Origin: Pseudomonas sp. stari2
GTDB lineage: Bacteria; Pseudomonadota; Gammaproteobacteria; Pseudomonadales; Pseudomonadaceae
Direction: 5' to 3'
Length of the DNA: 64,000 nucleotides
Assembly (NCBI RefSeq): GCF_040760005.1
Contig: NZ_CP099760.1
Location: 5,345,001-5,409,000, forward strand
The notes beneath the pieces were generated by a model, which saw nothing but the letters and a program-made list of their open reading frames with translations, did no database searches and had not been told where the DNA came from. Shown here in pieces: positions 27,773 to 35,988 of this stretch (positions within the stretch are counted from its first letter, which is position 1; every line of letters starts with the position of its first letter). The position numbers and the translations under genes were made by a program.

Positions 27773-28012
27773 TCAGCGCTTGCCCATCGAACGACGAGTG
27801 CCCGACGGCGCCACGCCCGGGATCTTGGCATGACGATCACCGTCCTTGCCCTTGAACTGCGGCTGCCTGGCCGCTTTGACAGCCGCCAGGTCACCTGGCT
27901 TGAACGGGAACTTGAAAGCCGGGATCTTGGCTTTGGTTTCGTTGGTTTCAGCATGCTCGGCCGTGACGTCGCTGATAGCGTCATCAACTGGCGGTTGGGT
28001 CGGGGAAGTCAT
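27773..28012 (-). CDS. Small basic hypothetical protein
   Basis: A 79-residue protein from ATG 28012 with GGAG 5 bases upstream, which decides against the longer frame. It is hydrophilic: an acidic N-terminal third (DDAISDVTAEHAETNE), then a Lys/Pro/Phe-rich stretch (KIPAFKFPFKPGD) and a basic tail (GTRRSMGKR). It has no cysteine, signal or membrane segment, and is probably intrinsically disordered. I recall similar small proteins in fluorescent pseudomonads, without function. Confidence 0.65.
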   Translation of the reverse strand: MTSPTQPPVDDAISDVTAEHAETNETKAKIPAFKFPFKPGDLAAVKAARQPQFKGKDGDRHAKIPGVAPSGTRRSMGKR

Positions 28013-28123
28013 AAAAGCTCCGCAAAGCAAAAAGTCGGGCCCGAACAGTGAGCCGCGAAGGCGCGCAGTATACCCGCGCGCCCTGCCTCGGCACCTGAAG
28101 ATTTGCACGGCACGCCGAACGGC

Positions 28124-28429
28124 TTACAGATAACTGATGGTGACAATGCCCTTGTCGCTCGAAGTCTTCAGCGCCTCATACGTGACGGACAACGGCAACG
28201 CCTCATGACTGCACGCATTGCGATAGGAATCGACATCAAGCGTCAGGCCAGGCTTGACCTCAACCTGCCGCGACTCCCTCGAACCCAACGTCCCGACACG
28301 CCCCACCTCACAACCGGAATCAACAATCCGCCCGCTGAACCGGATCTCACCGGAACTCGTCTGCGACGCGGCAAAGACACAAAGCGGAAGCAAGACAAGC
28401 GCAGCCGATATTACGATTTTCAACTTCAT
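28124..28429 (-). CDS. Orphan exported pilin-like protein
   Basis: A 101-residue protein with a signal peptide (MKLKIVISAALVLLPLCVFAAS) and the start typical of type 1 fimbrial subunits, SGEIRFSGRIVDSGCEV. A second cysteine (NACSHEA) could close the pilin disulfide, and it ends in VTISYL. It is shorter than real fimbrial subunits (about 150-180 residues), and no chaperone or usher gene lies nearby. It may be a reduced fimbrial-like adhesin or an unrelated periplasmic protein. GGGAGGG stands about 9 bases before ATG 28429. A 20-copy CAC repeat lies 127 bases upstream of its start. Confidence 0.72.
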   Translation of the reverse strand: MKLKIVISAALVLLPLCVFAASQTSSGEIRFSGRIVDSGCEVGRVGTLGSRESRQVEVKPGLTLDVDSYRNACSHEALPLSVTYEALKTSSDKGIVTISYL

Positions 28430-28555
28430 GGCAAAGACCCTCCCGAATGACCCACCCCAATGGCGTCAGGGCTGTACACCGTGTATCCGCTGGTGGGGGC
28501 GGATCTTTAGAAGCGTAGATGGCGCGGGCCGGGAAAGATGAAAATCCAGAGATCA

Positions 28556-28615
28556 CACCACCACCACCACCACCACCACCACCACCACCACCACCACCAC
28601 CACCACCACCACCAC
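28556..28615. repeat. (CAC)20 trinucleotide microsatellite
   Basis: Exactly 20 uninterrupted copies of CAC (60 bp), read as GTG on the minus strand. Long perfect trinucleotide tracts are rare in Pseudomonas chromosomes. It lies outside any credible gene, 127 bp upstream of the pilin-like start codon and 493 bp upstream of the efflux adaptor gene. Copy number may vary through replication slippage; the count in an assembly should be treated as approximate. Confidence 0.97.
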
Positions 28616-28698
28616 CCTGCTCCTCACCACTCAACACAATGAGCGTTAGCTCAAGTACCGCCCTTGACGTGCCGGCCCCATCGGAAGGCTGAGTGGAG

Positions 28699-29010
28699 GG
28701 ATTTATCCGGGGGTGGGAGCGCAGCGACCGTGCGGCGCAGCCGCATGCATCGAGAGGAGGTGCAGCGAAGCAAACCGTAGGCGATGCCCCCGGATGAATC
28801 CCGGAACGAAGGAACACCGAGCCTAGGCGAGGTGCCGAACGCAGGGGCCCAGACCTTTTGGTTCCTTTGGGCTGGGCCGGCATTCCGGCGTTTGCCAAAA
28901 GGGACTCGCCGTAAGGGCGAAACCGCCAGCCGCAACACCCAAAAAACGGATATACACACCAAACCCCAAGAGCCTGGTCGGCCCAAAGGCCGCCAAGTCA
29001 AAAGCCGAAA
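28699..29010. repeat. Structured intergenic element, probably dispersed repeat
   Basis: Near-perfect 15-bp inverted arms (GGATTTATCCGGGGG at 28699-28713 and CCCCCGGATGAATCC at 28787-28801, one mismatch) enclose a smaller palindrome TGCGGC-GCA-GCCGCA. A second fold follows, with CCTTTTGG and CCAAAAGG arms near 28855 and 28895. Translations of it (PKGTKR, LLGFGVYIRFLGVAAGGFALTASP) resemble text I recall from many spurious Pseudomonas proteins, which suggests a family of intergenic repeats. Copy number cannot be judged from one window. Confidence 0.55.
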
Positions 29011-29108
29011 CTGACAACGCCGTCAGTTAGCCGTCACCCTCCTGACCCCCAAACAAGTTTATAAAGACAAAACCTGCCCAAACCCCGTCCCCCTGGCGCC
29101 CCACAAGC

Positions 29109-30269
29109 ATGCAAATCCAGAAGAAAAAGGCCCTGCTCGCCACCCTGCTGATCGCCCTCGCAGCCGCCGGCCTGTGGTATGCGGTAAAACCCGCCCCGGC
29201 CAAACTCGCCGCCCCGACTGCGATCCCGGTCAGGGTCGTCGCCGTCAGCGAAAAAGACGTCCCCCGCTACACCAGCGGCATCGGCTCCGTGCTTTCGTTG
29301 CACAGCGTGGTGGTGCGCCCACAGATCGACGGCATCCTCACCAAGCTGTTGGTCAAGGAAGGTCAGCTGGTAAAACAGGGCGACCTGCTCGCCACCATCG
29401 ACGACCGCTCGATCCGCGCCAGCCTCGACCAGGCCCGGGCACAACTGGGCGAAAGCCAGGCGCAACTGCAAGTCGCTCTGGTCAACCTCAAGCGCTACAA
29501 ACTGCTGAGCGTCGACGACGGCGTATCGAAGCAGACCTACGACCAGCAACAGGCACTGGTCAACCAGCTCAAGGCCACTGCTCAGGGCAATCAGGCCTCG
29601 ATTGACGCGGCTCAAGTACAACTTTCCTACACCCAGATTCGCTCTCCGGTCACCGGCCGCGTCGGGATTCGCACGGTCGACGAAGGCAACTTCCTGCGCA
29701 TGACCGACACCCAGGGTCTGTTCACCGTGACCCAGATCGACCCGATCGCTGTCGAGTTCTCCCTGCCCCAGCAAATGCTGCCGACCCTGCAGAGCCTGAT
29801 CAACGATCCGCAGCGTGCTCAGGTCAAGGCCTACATCGGCGCCGACACCGACGGCGAAACCGGCAACCTGCTCGGCGAAGGTCACTTGACCCTGATAGAC
29901 AACCAGATCAACGCCAACACCGGCACCATTCGCGCCAAGGCCGAATTCGACAACCCCAACCAGAAACTCTGGCCCGGCCTGCTGGTGACGGTAAAGATTC
30001 AGACGGCACTGGACAAAGATGCGCTGGTGGTCCCGCCCACCGTCGTACAACGCGGGCTGGATCAACACTTCGTGTACCGGGTCAACGGCGACAAGGTTGA
30101 AGCGGTGCAAGTGCAGATGGTTTATCAGGGCAGCGGTCAGGACATCATCAAGGGCGTGAACCCCGGCGACGTATTGGTCAGTGACGGCCAGTCACGGCTC
30201 AAACCCGGTTCGACCGTGCAGGTCATGAGCGAGCCGCCGCAGGTGGTGCAAGCGGAGCCCAAGCCATGA
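29109..30269 (+). CDS. RND efflux periplasmic adaptor (MdtA-like)
   Basis: A 386-residue membrane fusion protein. It has an N-terminal anchor (about 8-24), a lipoyl/barrel-sandwich half (VRPQIDGILTKLLVKEGQLVKQGD), a coiled-coil hairpin (about 95-170) and a second lipoyl half (IRSPVTGRVGIRTVDEGNFL), then the beta-barrel and membrane-proximal domains. It connects the RND pump to an outer-membrane channel. The bases before ATG 29109 are C-rich and lack a clear purine-rich binding site, so translation may be weak or regulated. The stop overlaps the pump start (ATGA). Confidence 0.92.
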   Translation: MQIQKKKALLATLLIALAAAGLWYAVKPAPAKLAAPTAIPVRVVAVSEKDVPRYTSGIGSVLSLHSVVVRPQIDGILTKLLVKEGQLVKQGDLLATIDDRSIRASLDQARAQLGESQAQLQVALVNLKRYKLLSVDDGVSKQTYDQQQALVNQLKATAQGNQASIDAAQVQLSYTQIRSPVTGRVGIRTVDEGNFLRMTDTQGLFTVTQIDPIAVEFSLPQQMLPTLQSLINDPQRAQVKAYIGADTDGETGNLLGEGHLTLIDNQINANTGTIRAKAEFDNPNQKLWPGLLVTVKIQTALDKDALVVPPTVVQRGLDQHFVYRVNGDKVEAVQVQMVYQGSGQDIIKGVNPGDVLVSDGQSRLKPGSTVQVMSEPPQVVQAEPKP

Positions 30270-33200
30270 AGCAGCACAAAGGCGTTTCGACCTGGTGCAT
30301 CGATCACCCGGTGGCGACGATTCTGCTGACCATCGCGCTGGTACTGGTCGGGGTGATTGCCTTCCCGCGCCTGCCGATTGCCCCATTGCCGGAAGCGGAA
30401 TTTCCGACGATCCAAGTCTCCTCGCAACTGCCCGGCGCCAGCCCCGACACCATGGCATCGTCCGTGGCCACGCCGCTGGAGGTGCAATTCAGCGCCATCC
30501 CCGGCATGACCCAGATGACCTCCAGCAGTGCGCTGGGCTCCAGCCTGCTGACCCTGCAATTCACCCTCGACAAGAGCATCGACACCGCCGCCCAGGAAGT
30601 GCAGGCCGCGATCAACACAGCCGCCGGCAAATTGCCGAAAGACATGCCGACCCTGCCGACCTGGAAGAAGGTCAACCCGGCCGATAGCCCGGTGCTGATC
30701 CTCAGCGTCAGCTCCACGCAGATGCCCGGCACCGAACTCAGTGACCTGGTGGAGACCCTGCTGGCCCGTCAGATCAGTCAGATCGACGGCGTAGGCCAGA
30801 TCAACATCACCGGTCAGCAACGTCCGGCAATCCGCGTTCAAGCTTCGGCGGACAAACTGGCGGCCATCGGCCTGACCCTCGCCGATATTCGTCTGGCGAT
30901 CCAGCAGACCAGCCTCAACCTCGCCAAGGGTGCGCTGTACGGCGAGTCGAGCATTTCCACGCTGTCGACCAACGACCAGTTGTTCCACCCCGAGGAATAC
31001 AGCCAGCTCATCGTTTCCTACAAGGACGGCGCCCCGGTTCACCTCAAGGATGTCGCCAAAGTCGTAAACGGTTCGGAAGATGCCTACGTGCAGGCCTGGG
31101 CCGGTGATCGGCCGGGGGTGAACCTGGTGATCTCCCGCCAGCCCGGCGCCAACATCGTCGAAACCGTAGACCGGATCCAGGCCGCCCTGCCCGGCCTCGA
31201 AGCCATGCTGCCGGCCTCGGTGCAGGTCAAAACCCTGATCGACCGTACCCAGACCATCCGCGCTTCACTGCATGAAGTGGAAATCACTTTGCTGATCGCG
31301 ATCCTGCTGGTGGTGGCGGTGATGGCGCTGTTCCTGCGCCAGCTGTCGGCGACGATGATTGTGTCGGCGGTGCTCGGGGTGTCGCTGACCGCCAGTTTCG
31401 CCCTGATGTACCTGCTCGGTTTCAGCCTGAACAACCTGACCCTCGTCGCCATCGTGGTGGCGGTGGGCTTCGTGGTCGACGATGCGATCGTGGTGGTGGA
31501 AAACATCCACCGCCATCTGGAGGCCGGCGACAGCATGCGCGACGCCGCGATCAAGGGCGCCGGCGAGATCGGTTTCACCGTGGTCTCGATCAGCTTCTCG
31601 CTGGTAGCGGCGTTCATTCCGCTGCTGTTCATGGGCGGTGTGGTCGGGCGCTTGTTCAAGGAGTTCGCCCTGACGGCCACCTCGACCATCATGATTTCCG
31701 TGGTTGTGTCGCTGACCCTGGCGCCAACCCTCGCCGCGCTGTTCATGCGCAAACCGGTGCATCAAGCCCATGACAAACCGGGCTTCAGCGAACGCCTGCT
31801 CGGCTGGTACGAGAAGGGCCTGCGCCGCGCTCTCGCCCACCAGAAACTGATGATCGGCGTGTTCGGTATCTCGGTTGCGCTGGCGATCGGCGGTTACATC
31901 TTTATCCCCAAAGGGTTCTTCCCGGTGCAGGACACCGGTTTCGTCCTCGGTACAACGGAAGCCGCTGCGGACATCTCCTACAGCGACATGGTGAAAAAAC
32001 ACCTGGCGATGGCGGAAATCGTCGCCGCCGACCCTGCCGTCCAGGCGTTTTCCCACTCGGTCGGCGTGTCCGGCAGCAACCAGACCATCGCCAACGGCCG
32101 CTTCTGGATCGCCCTGAAACCTCGGGGTGACCGAGATGTTTCAGCCAGCCAGTTCATCGACCGCATTCGTCCGCAACTGATGAAAGTCCCCGGCATAGTG
32201 CTGTACCTGCGCGCCGGCCAGGACATCAACCTCAGCTCCGGTCCGAGCCGTGCGCAGTATCAATATGTGCTCAAGAGCAACGACGGGCCGACCCTCGCCA
32301 CCTGGACCCAGAAGCTCACCGAAAAGCTGCGCAGCATCCCGGCGTTCCGCGACATTTCCAACGATCTGCAACTGGGCGGCAGCATCACCCACATCAGCAT
32401 CGACCGCAGCGCCGCCGCGCGTTTTGGCCTGACGGCCAGCGATGTCGACGAGGCGCTGTACGACGCGTTCGGGCAACGACAGATCAATGAGTTCCAGACC
32501 CAGGTCAACCAGTACAACGTGATTCTGGAACTGGACACCGCGCAGCGCGGCAAAGCCGAAAGCCTCAACTATTTCTACCTGCGCTCGCCCTTGAGCGGGG
32601 AAATGGTGCCGCTGTCGGCGCTGGCCCGCTTCGACGCGCCGACCATCGGCCCGCTGTCGATTGCCCACGACGGCATGTTCCCGGCCGCCAACCTGTCGTT
32701 CAACCTGGCGCCCGGCGTGGCGTTGGGCGACGCGGTGATCCTGCTCAACCAGGCCAAGGCCGAGATCGGCATGCCGACCGCGATCAGCGGCAACTTCCAG
32801 GGCGCGGCGCAGGCATTCCAGAGCTCGCTGGCCAGCCAGCCGTGGCTGATTCTCGCGGCGCTGGTGGCGGTGTACATCATTCTGGGTGTGCTTTATGAGA
32901 GCTTCGTCCATCCGCTGACGATCATCTCGACCTTGCCGGCAGCGGGTCTCGGTGCGGTGATCATGCTGTGGATCTGCGGCCAGGACTTTTCGATCATGGC
33001 GCTGATCGGGCTGGTGCTGCTGATCGGTATCGTGAAGAAGAACGGCATCCTGATGATCGACTTCGCCCTCGAAGCCCAGCGCCATCGTGGGCTGGCCCCC
33101 CAGGATGCGATTTTCGAAGCATGCCTGACGCGGTTCCGGCCGATCATCATGACCACGCTCGCCGCCCTGCTCGGCGCCCTGCCGCTGATGCTCGGCTACG

Positions 33201-33367
33201 GCACCGGCGCCGAACTGCGCCAGCCACTGGGGATCGCGGTCGTGGGCGGATTGCTGGTCAGCCAGATGCTGACGCTGTTCACCACGCCGGTCATATACTT
33301 GTGGCTTGAGCGGCTGTTCCACAAGCCCAAACCATCGCCCGTCGCGGCGCTGGCAACGACAGACTGA
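30266..33367 (+). CDS. RND multidrug efflux permease (MdtB/MdtC-like HAE-1 type)
   Basis: A 1033-residue RND pump of full length with twelve membrane segments and two large periplasmic loops. The proton-relay acidic pair is Asp403-Asp404 in GFVVDDAIVVVENIHRH. The pattern is that of the hydrophobe/amphiphile efflux group near MdtB, MdtC and MuxB/C, rather than the metal-exporting HME group. Only one permease is present, so it may work as a homotrimer. No outer-membrane channel gene is in the operon, and it probably borrows a TolC/OprM-like protein. The response regulator gene starts 8 bases after the stop. Confidence 0.94.
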   Translation: MKQHKGVSTWCIDHPVATILLTIALVLVGVIAFPRLPIAPLPEAEFPTIQVSSQLPGASPDTMASSVATPLEVQFSAIPGMTQMTSSSALGSSLLTLQFTLDKSIDTAAQEVQAAINTAAGKLPKDMPTLPTWKKVNPADSPVLILSVSSTQMPGTELSDLVETLLARQISQIDGVGQINITGQQRPAIRVQASADKLAAIGLTLADIRLAIQQTSLNLAKGALYGESSISTLSTNDQLFHPEEYSQLIVSYKDGAPVHLKDVAKVVNGSEDAYVQAWAGDRPGVNLVISRQPGANIVETVDRIQAALPGLEAMLPASVQVKTLIDRTQTIRASLHEVEITLLIAILLVVAVMALFLRQLSATMIVSAVLGVSLTASFALMYLLGFSLNNLTLVAIVVAVGFVVDDAIVVVENIHRHLEAGDSMRDAAIKGAGEIGFTVVSISFSLVAAFIPLLFMGGVVGRLFKEFALTATSTIMISVVVSLTLAPTLAALFMRKPVHQAHDKPGFSERLLGWYEKGLRRALAHQKLMIGVFGISVALAIGGYIFIPKGFFPVQDTGFVLGTTEAAADISYSDMVKKHLAMAEIVAADPAVQAFSHSVGVSGSNQTIANGRFWIALKPRGDRDVSASQFIDRIRPQLMKVPGIVLYLRAGQDINLSSGPSRAQYQYVLKSNDGPTLATWTQKLTEKLRSIPAFRDISNDLQLGGSITHISIDRSAAARFGLTASDVDEALYDAFGQRQINEFQTQVNQYNVILELDTAQRGKAESLNYFYLRSPLSGEMVPLSALARFDAPTIGPLSIAHDGMFPAANLSFNLAPGVALGDAVILLNQAKAEIGMPTAISGNFQGAAQAFQSSLASQPWLILAALVAVYIILGVLYESFVHPLTIISTLPAAGLGAVIMLWICGQDFSIMALIGLVLLIGIVKKNGILMIDFALEAQRHRGLAPQDAIFEACLTRFRPIIMTTLAALLGALPLMLGYGTGAELRQPLGIAVVGGLLVSQMLTLFTTPVIYLWLERLFHKPKPSPVAALATTD

Positions 33368-33375
33368 GGCGGGTC

Positions 33376-34053
33376 ATGCGCGTTCTGATTATCGAAGACG
33401 AAGAGAAAACCGCGGACTATCTGCACCGCGGCCTGACGGAACAGGGTTACACCGTGGATCTGGCCCGCGATGGCATCGAGGGCCTGCACCTGGCGCTGGA
33501 AAGCGACTACGCGGTGATCGTCCTCGACGTGATGCTGCCGGGCCTCGATGGCTTCGGCGTATTGCGCGCATTGCGTGCGCGCAAGCAGACGCCGGTGATC
33601 ATGCTCACCGCCCGCGAACGGGTCGAAGACCGGATCAGGGGCCTGCGCGACGGCGCCGACGACTACCTCGGCAAACCGTTTTCCTTCCTCGAACTGGTGG
33701 CGCGCCTGCAAGCGTTGACCCGTCGCAGTGGCGGCCATGAACCGGTGCAAGTGAGCATCGCCGACCTGTGGATCGATCTGATCAGCCGCAAGGCCACCCG
33801 CGCCGGCACCCGGCTGGATCTGACCGCGAAAGAGTTTTCGCTGCTCAGTGTGCTGGCCCGGCGTCAGGGCGAAATCCTCTCGAAAACCGCGATTGCCGAA
33901 ATGGTCTGGGACATCAATTTCGACAGCGACGCCAACGTGGTCGAAGTCGCGATCAAGCGCCTGCGGGCCAAGCTCGACGGGCCGTTCGACGAGAAATTGC
34001 TGCACACGATCCGCGGCATGGGTTATGTGCTGGAGAGCCGCGGTGTCCAGTAA
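33376..34053 (+). CDS. OmpR-family response regulator linked to efflux operon
   Basis: A 225-residue regulator with receiver Asp51 (VLDVMLPG), Lys in LGKPFS and an OmpR/PhoB winged helix (LTAKEFSLLSVLARRQGEILSK, VEVAIKRLRAKLD). It is closest in style to the CopR/CusR/IrlR subgroup. It begins 8 bases after the RND permease stop, so the pump and its regulator are probably one transcript, giving autoregulation. GGCGGG lies just before ATG 33376. Its 3' end overlaps the kinase start by 11 bases. Confidence 0.92.
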   Translation: MRVLIIEDEEKTADYLHRGLTEQGYTVDLARDGIEGLHLALESDYAVIVLDVMLPGLDGFGVLRALRARKQTPVIMLTARERVEDRIRGLRDGADDYLGKPFSFLELVARLQALTRRSGGHEPVQVSIADLWIDLISRKATRAGTRLDLTAKEFSLLSVLARRQGEILSKTAIAEMVWDINFDSDANVVEVAIKRLRAKLDGPFDEKLLHTIRGMGYVLESRGVQ

Positions 34054-35407
34054 CTCAATAGCGCTGCGTCTGAGCGGGATGTTCACGCTGGTGGCGCTGC
34101 TGGTCTTCCTGTTGATCGGCGGCGCGCTGTATCAACAAGTGGACAAGGGCCTAGGCCTGCTGCCGGAAGCGGAACTGGATGCGCGTTACAGCGTGCTCGA
34201 ATCCGCGCTCAACCGCTATGGCACCCCCGAGCATTGGGTAAAGATCAACGCCAAGCTCAAGCTGCTCGGCGAAGAAGACAAGCGCATCCATTTCTGGGTG
34301 GTCAGCGGCAATCCGGGGTACGAATTCGGCGAGCCGGATGCCTTGATCCGCACGTTCGCCCAAGGTGCGCCGGGCATGCGCGACCTGCAACTGCCCAACC
34401 ATCCTTACCCGCTGAAAGTGCTGCTGACCGAACTGCCGGCCAAGGATCAGCGCCCGCCGCTACGCTTCATGATCGGCATCGACACCGAGGCTCTTCACCA
34501 GACCCAGCATCAGTTGCTGATCGCGCTGATCAGTCTGGCGGTGATCGGCGTGCTGCTGGCCTCGGCATTGGGTTACTGGGTGGCGCGAATCGGCCTCAAA
34601 CCGCTGATCAAACTGTCCCATGAAGCCCAACGTCTGGCGCCGCCGTTGCGGGCCGGGCGCTTGCGCCTGTCGCCATTGCCGCCGGAACTCGAGCAGTTCG
34701 TCGACTCGTTCAACTCGACGCTGGAGCGGGTTGAACAAGCCTATTCGCGGCTGGAATCCTTCAACGCCGACGTCGCCCATGAACTGCGCTCGCCGTTGAC
34801 CAACCTGATCGGTCAGACCCAGGTCGCACTGACTCGCGGGCGCTCTGCCGAGCATTATTTCGAAGTGCTGCAATCCAACCTCGAAGAGCTGGAACGCCTG
34901 CGCTCGATCATCAACGACATGCTGTTCCTGGCCAGCGCCGATCAGGGCAGCAAGGCCACCAAACTCACCTCGACCTCCCTCGCCGATGAAGTGGCCACCA
35001 CCCTTGAATACCTCGATTTCATCCTCGAAGACGCCCAGGTCCAGGTTCGGGTCAGCGGCGACGCGCAGGTGCAGATCGAGATCGCCCACCTGCGCCGGGC
35101 GTTGATCAATCTGCTGAGCAATGCGGTGCAGCACACCGCGCCGGGACAGGTGATCGAAGTGCAGATCGCGGTCGAGGAACATCAGGTCAGCATCGGCGTG
35201 GCCAACCCCGGTTCGCCGATTGCCAGCGAGCATTTGCCACGGTTGTTCGAACGCTTCTACCGGGTCGATGCGTCGCGCAGCAACAGTGGCAACAACCACG
35301 GTCTGGGGCTGGCGATCGTCAAGGCGATTGCGCTGATGCATGGTGGTGATGTGTTTGTGCACAGTGACCGGGGGATGAATACCTTCGGGATTCATTTGCC
35401 GGTCTGA
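34043..35407 (+). CDS. Sensor histidine kinase of the CusS/heavy-metal type
   Basis: A 454-residue kinase. The chosen start is GTG 34043, 7 bases after GGAG, overlapping the regulator stop; the frame is open far upstream inside the regulator gene, but that is overlap only. Two membrane segments (about 13-34 and 155-178) enclose a periplasmic domain. HAMP, HisKA with His246 (DVAHELRSPL) and ATPase (NLLSNAVQHT, HGLGLAIVKAI) follow. The sequence type is that of heavy-metal sensor kinases, although the pump upstream looks like a drug pump, so the signal may be a metal, a biocide or something else. Confidence 0.9.
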   Translation: MSSNSIALRLSGMFTLVALLVFLLIGGALYQQVDKGLGLLPEAELDARYSVLESALNRYGTPEHWVKINAKLKLLGEEDKRIHFWVVSGNPGYEFGEPDALIRTFAQGAPGMRDLQLPNHPYPLKVLLTELPAKDQRPPLRFMIGIDTEALHQTQHQLLIALISLAVIGVLLASALGYWVARIGLKPLIKLSHEAQRLAPPLRAGRLRLSPLPPELEQFVDSFNSTLERVEQAYSRLESFNADVAHELRSPLTNLIGQTQVALTRGRSAEHYFEVLQSNLEELERLRSIINDMLFLASADQGSKATKLTSTSLADEVATTLEYLDFILEDAQVQVRVSGDAQVQIEIAHLRRALINLLSNAVQHTAPGQVIEVQIAVEEHQVSIGVANPGSPIASEHLPRLFERFYRVDASRSNSGNNHGLGLAIVKAIALMHGGDVFVHSDRGMNTFGIHLPV

Positions 35408-35421
35408 CCCCGCCGCATATC

Positions 35422-35443
35422 GTTCCCACGCTCTGCGTGGGAA
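35422..35443. repeat. Small palindromic repeat after the kinase gene
   Basis: GTTCCCACGC-TCT-GCGTGGGAA is a compact stem found just past the kinase stop. It matches a short hairpin I recall as common in Pseudomonas intergenic regions, so it is probably a dispersed repeat that may also help end or stabilise the transcript. No T-tract follows. Confidence 0.55.
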
Positions 35444-35572
35444 TGAACATCCCCTGCGGATCTTTGCTTTTGCTGTAACAGTCATTTATGAAAATCACGC
35501 TGTTTCCCGGCGCCCGGCAACCTTATCTTTGCCCGCACCAAACAGCACTTGCCAAGCAAGAAGGTTTTCAAG

Positions 35573-35794
35573 ATGTCCAACAGTATGGGTATTGCCAGCG
35601 CTTTCGTTTTGTCCTCATTGATCCTGTCGCCGATGGCGATGGCTGAAGAATCGCAGTCGTTCGTAGCGCAGAATGCCGCTCGCGCTCACGCATTCGAACA
35701 GCATCAGGCAGAAGTGATGGCCAAGGCTCAAGACGCCACGCAAGCCCCTCAGGCCGCAACTTCCCAGACTCAGGCAACCGAGAAAGACAGCTGA
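35573..35794 (+). CDS. Small exported protein of unknown function
   Basis: A 73-residue protein from ATG 35573 with AAGAAGG 8 bases upstream. A longer frame exists but adds eight unlikely residues. The signal peptide ends SPMAMAEE, leaving a mature peptide of about 50 residues that is rich in Ala, Gln, Thr and His and without cysteine. It is probably disordered in the periplasm. It is followed by a strong terminator at 35861-35888, so it is monocistronic. I know of no function. Confidence 0.75.
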   Translation: MSNSMGIASAFVLSSLILSPMAMAEESQSFVAQNAARAHAFEQHQAEVMAKAQDATQAPQAATSQTQATEKDS

Positions 35795-35860
35795 GTCACG
35801 CACAGCGCAGTTTCCCTCGACGCGGTTGTTTGGCTCTTCCCGTTCAACCGTCGTCCTTCC

Positions 35861-35888
35861 AGGCCACTGATTTTCAGTGGCCTTTTTT
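35861..35888 (+). terminator. Intrinsic terminator
   Basis: GGCCACTGA / TCAGTGGCC stem with a three-base loop followed by six T. It ends the small exported protein gene 67 bases past its stop. Confidence 0.92.
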
Positions 35889-35988
35889 CGTTGTGGTGTG
35901 AAAGCGGTCCGGTTCGTCTCTTACCATTAGAAACATCCCGCACCTCAAGACATTGAAGTGTCAGTTGACCCAAGGAGCTTTACCGCAA

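Larger units (their letters stand above)
28430..29108. other. Gene-poor gap with microsatellite and structured element
   Basis: A 679-base gap between the divergent pilin-like and efflux genes. It holds the promoters of both, a CAC microsatellite and a structured sequence at about 28,690-29,010. The open frames across it (for example one of 183 codons with a poly-glycine run) have the composition of translated repeats and no plausible start, so I do not call them genes. Confidence 0.7.

Noticed and set aside
28347..28898. A 183-codon minus-strand frame with a poly-glycine run
   Set aside because: The glycine run is the translated CAC repeat and the rest is translated intergenic repeat and the 5' part of the pilin-like gene in another frame. 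There is no start with a ribosome binding site.
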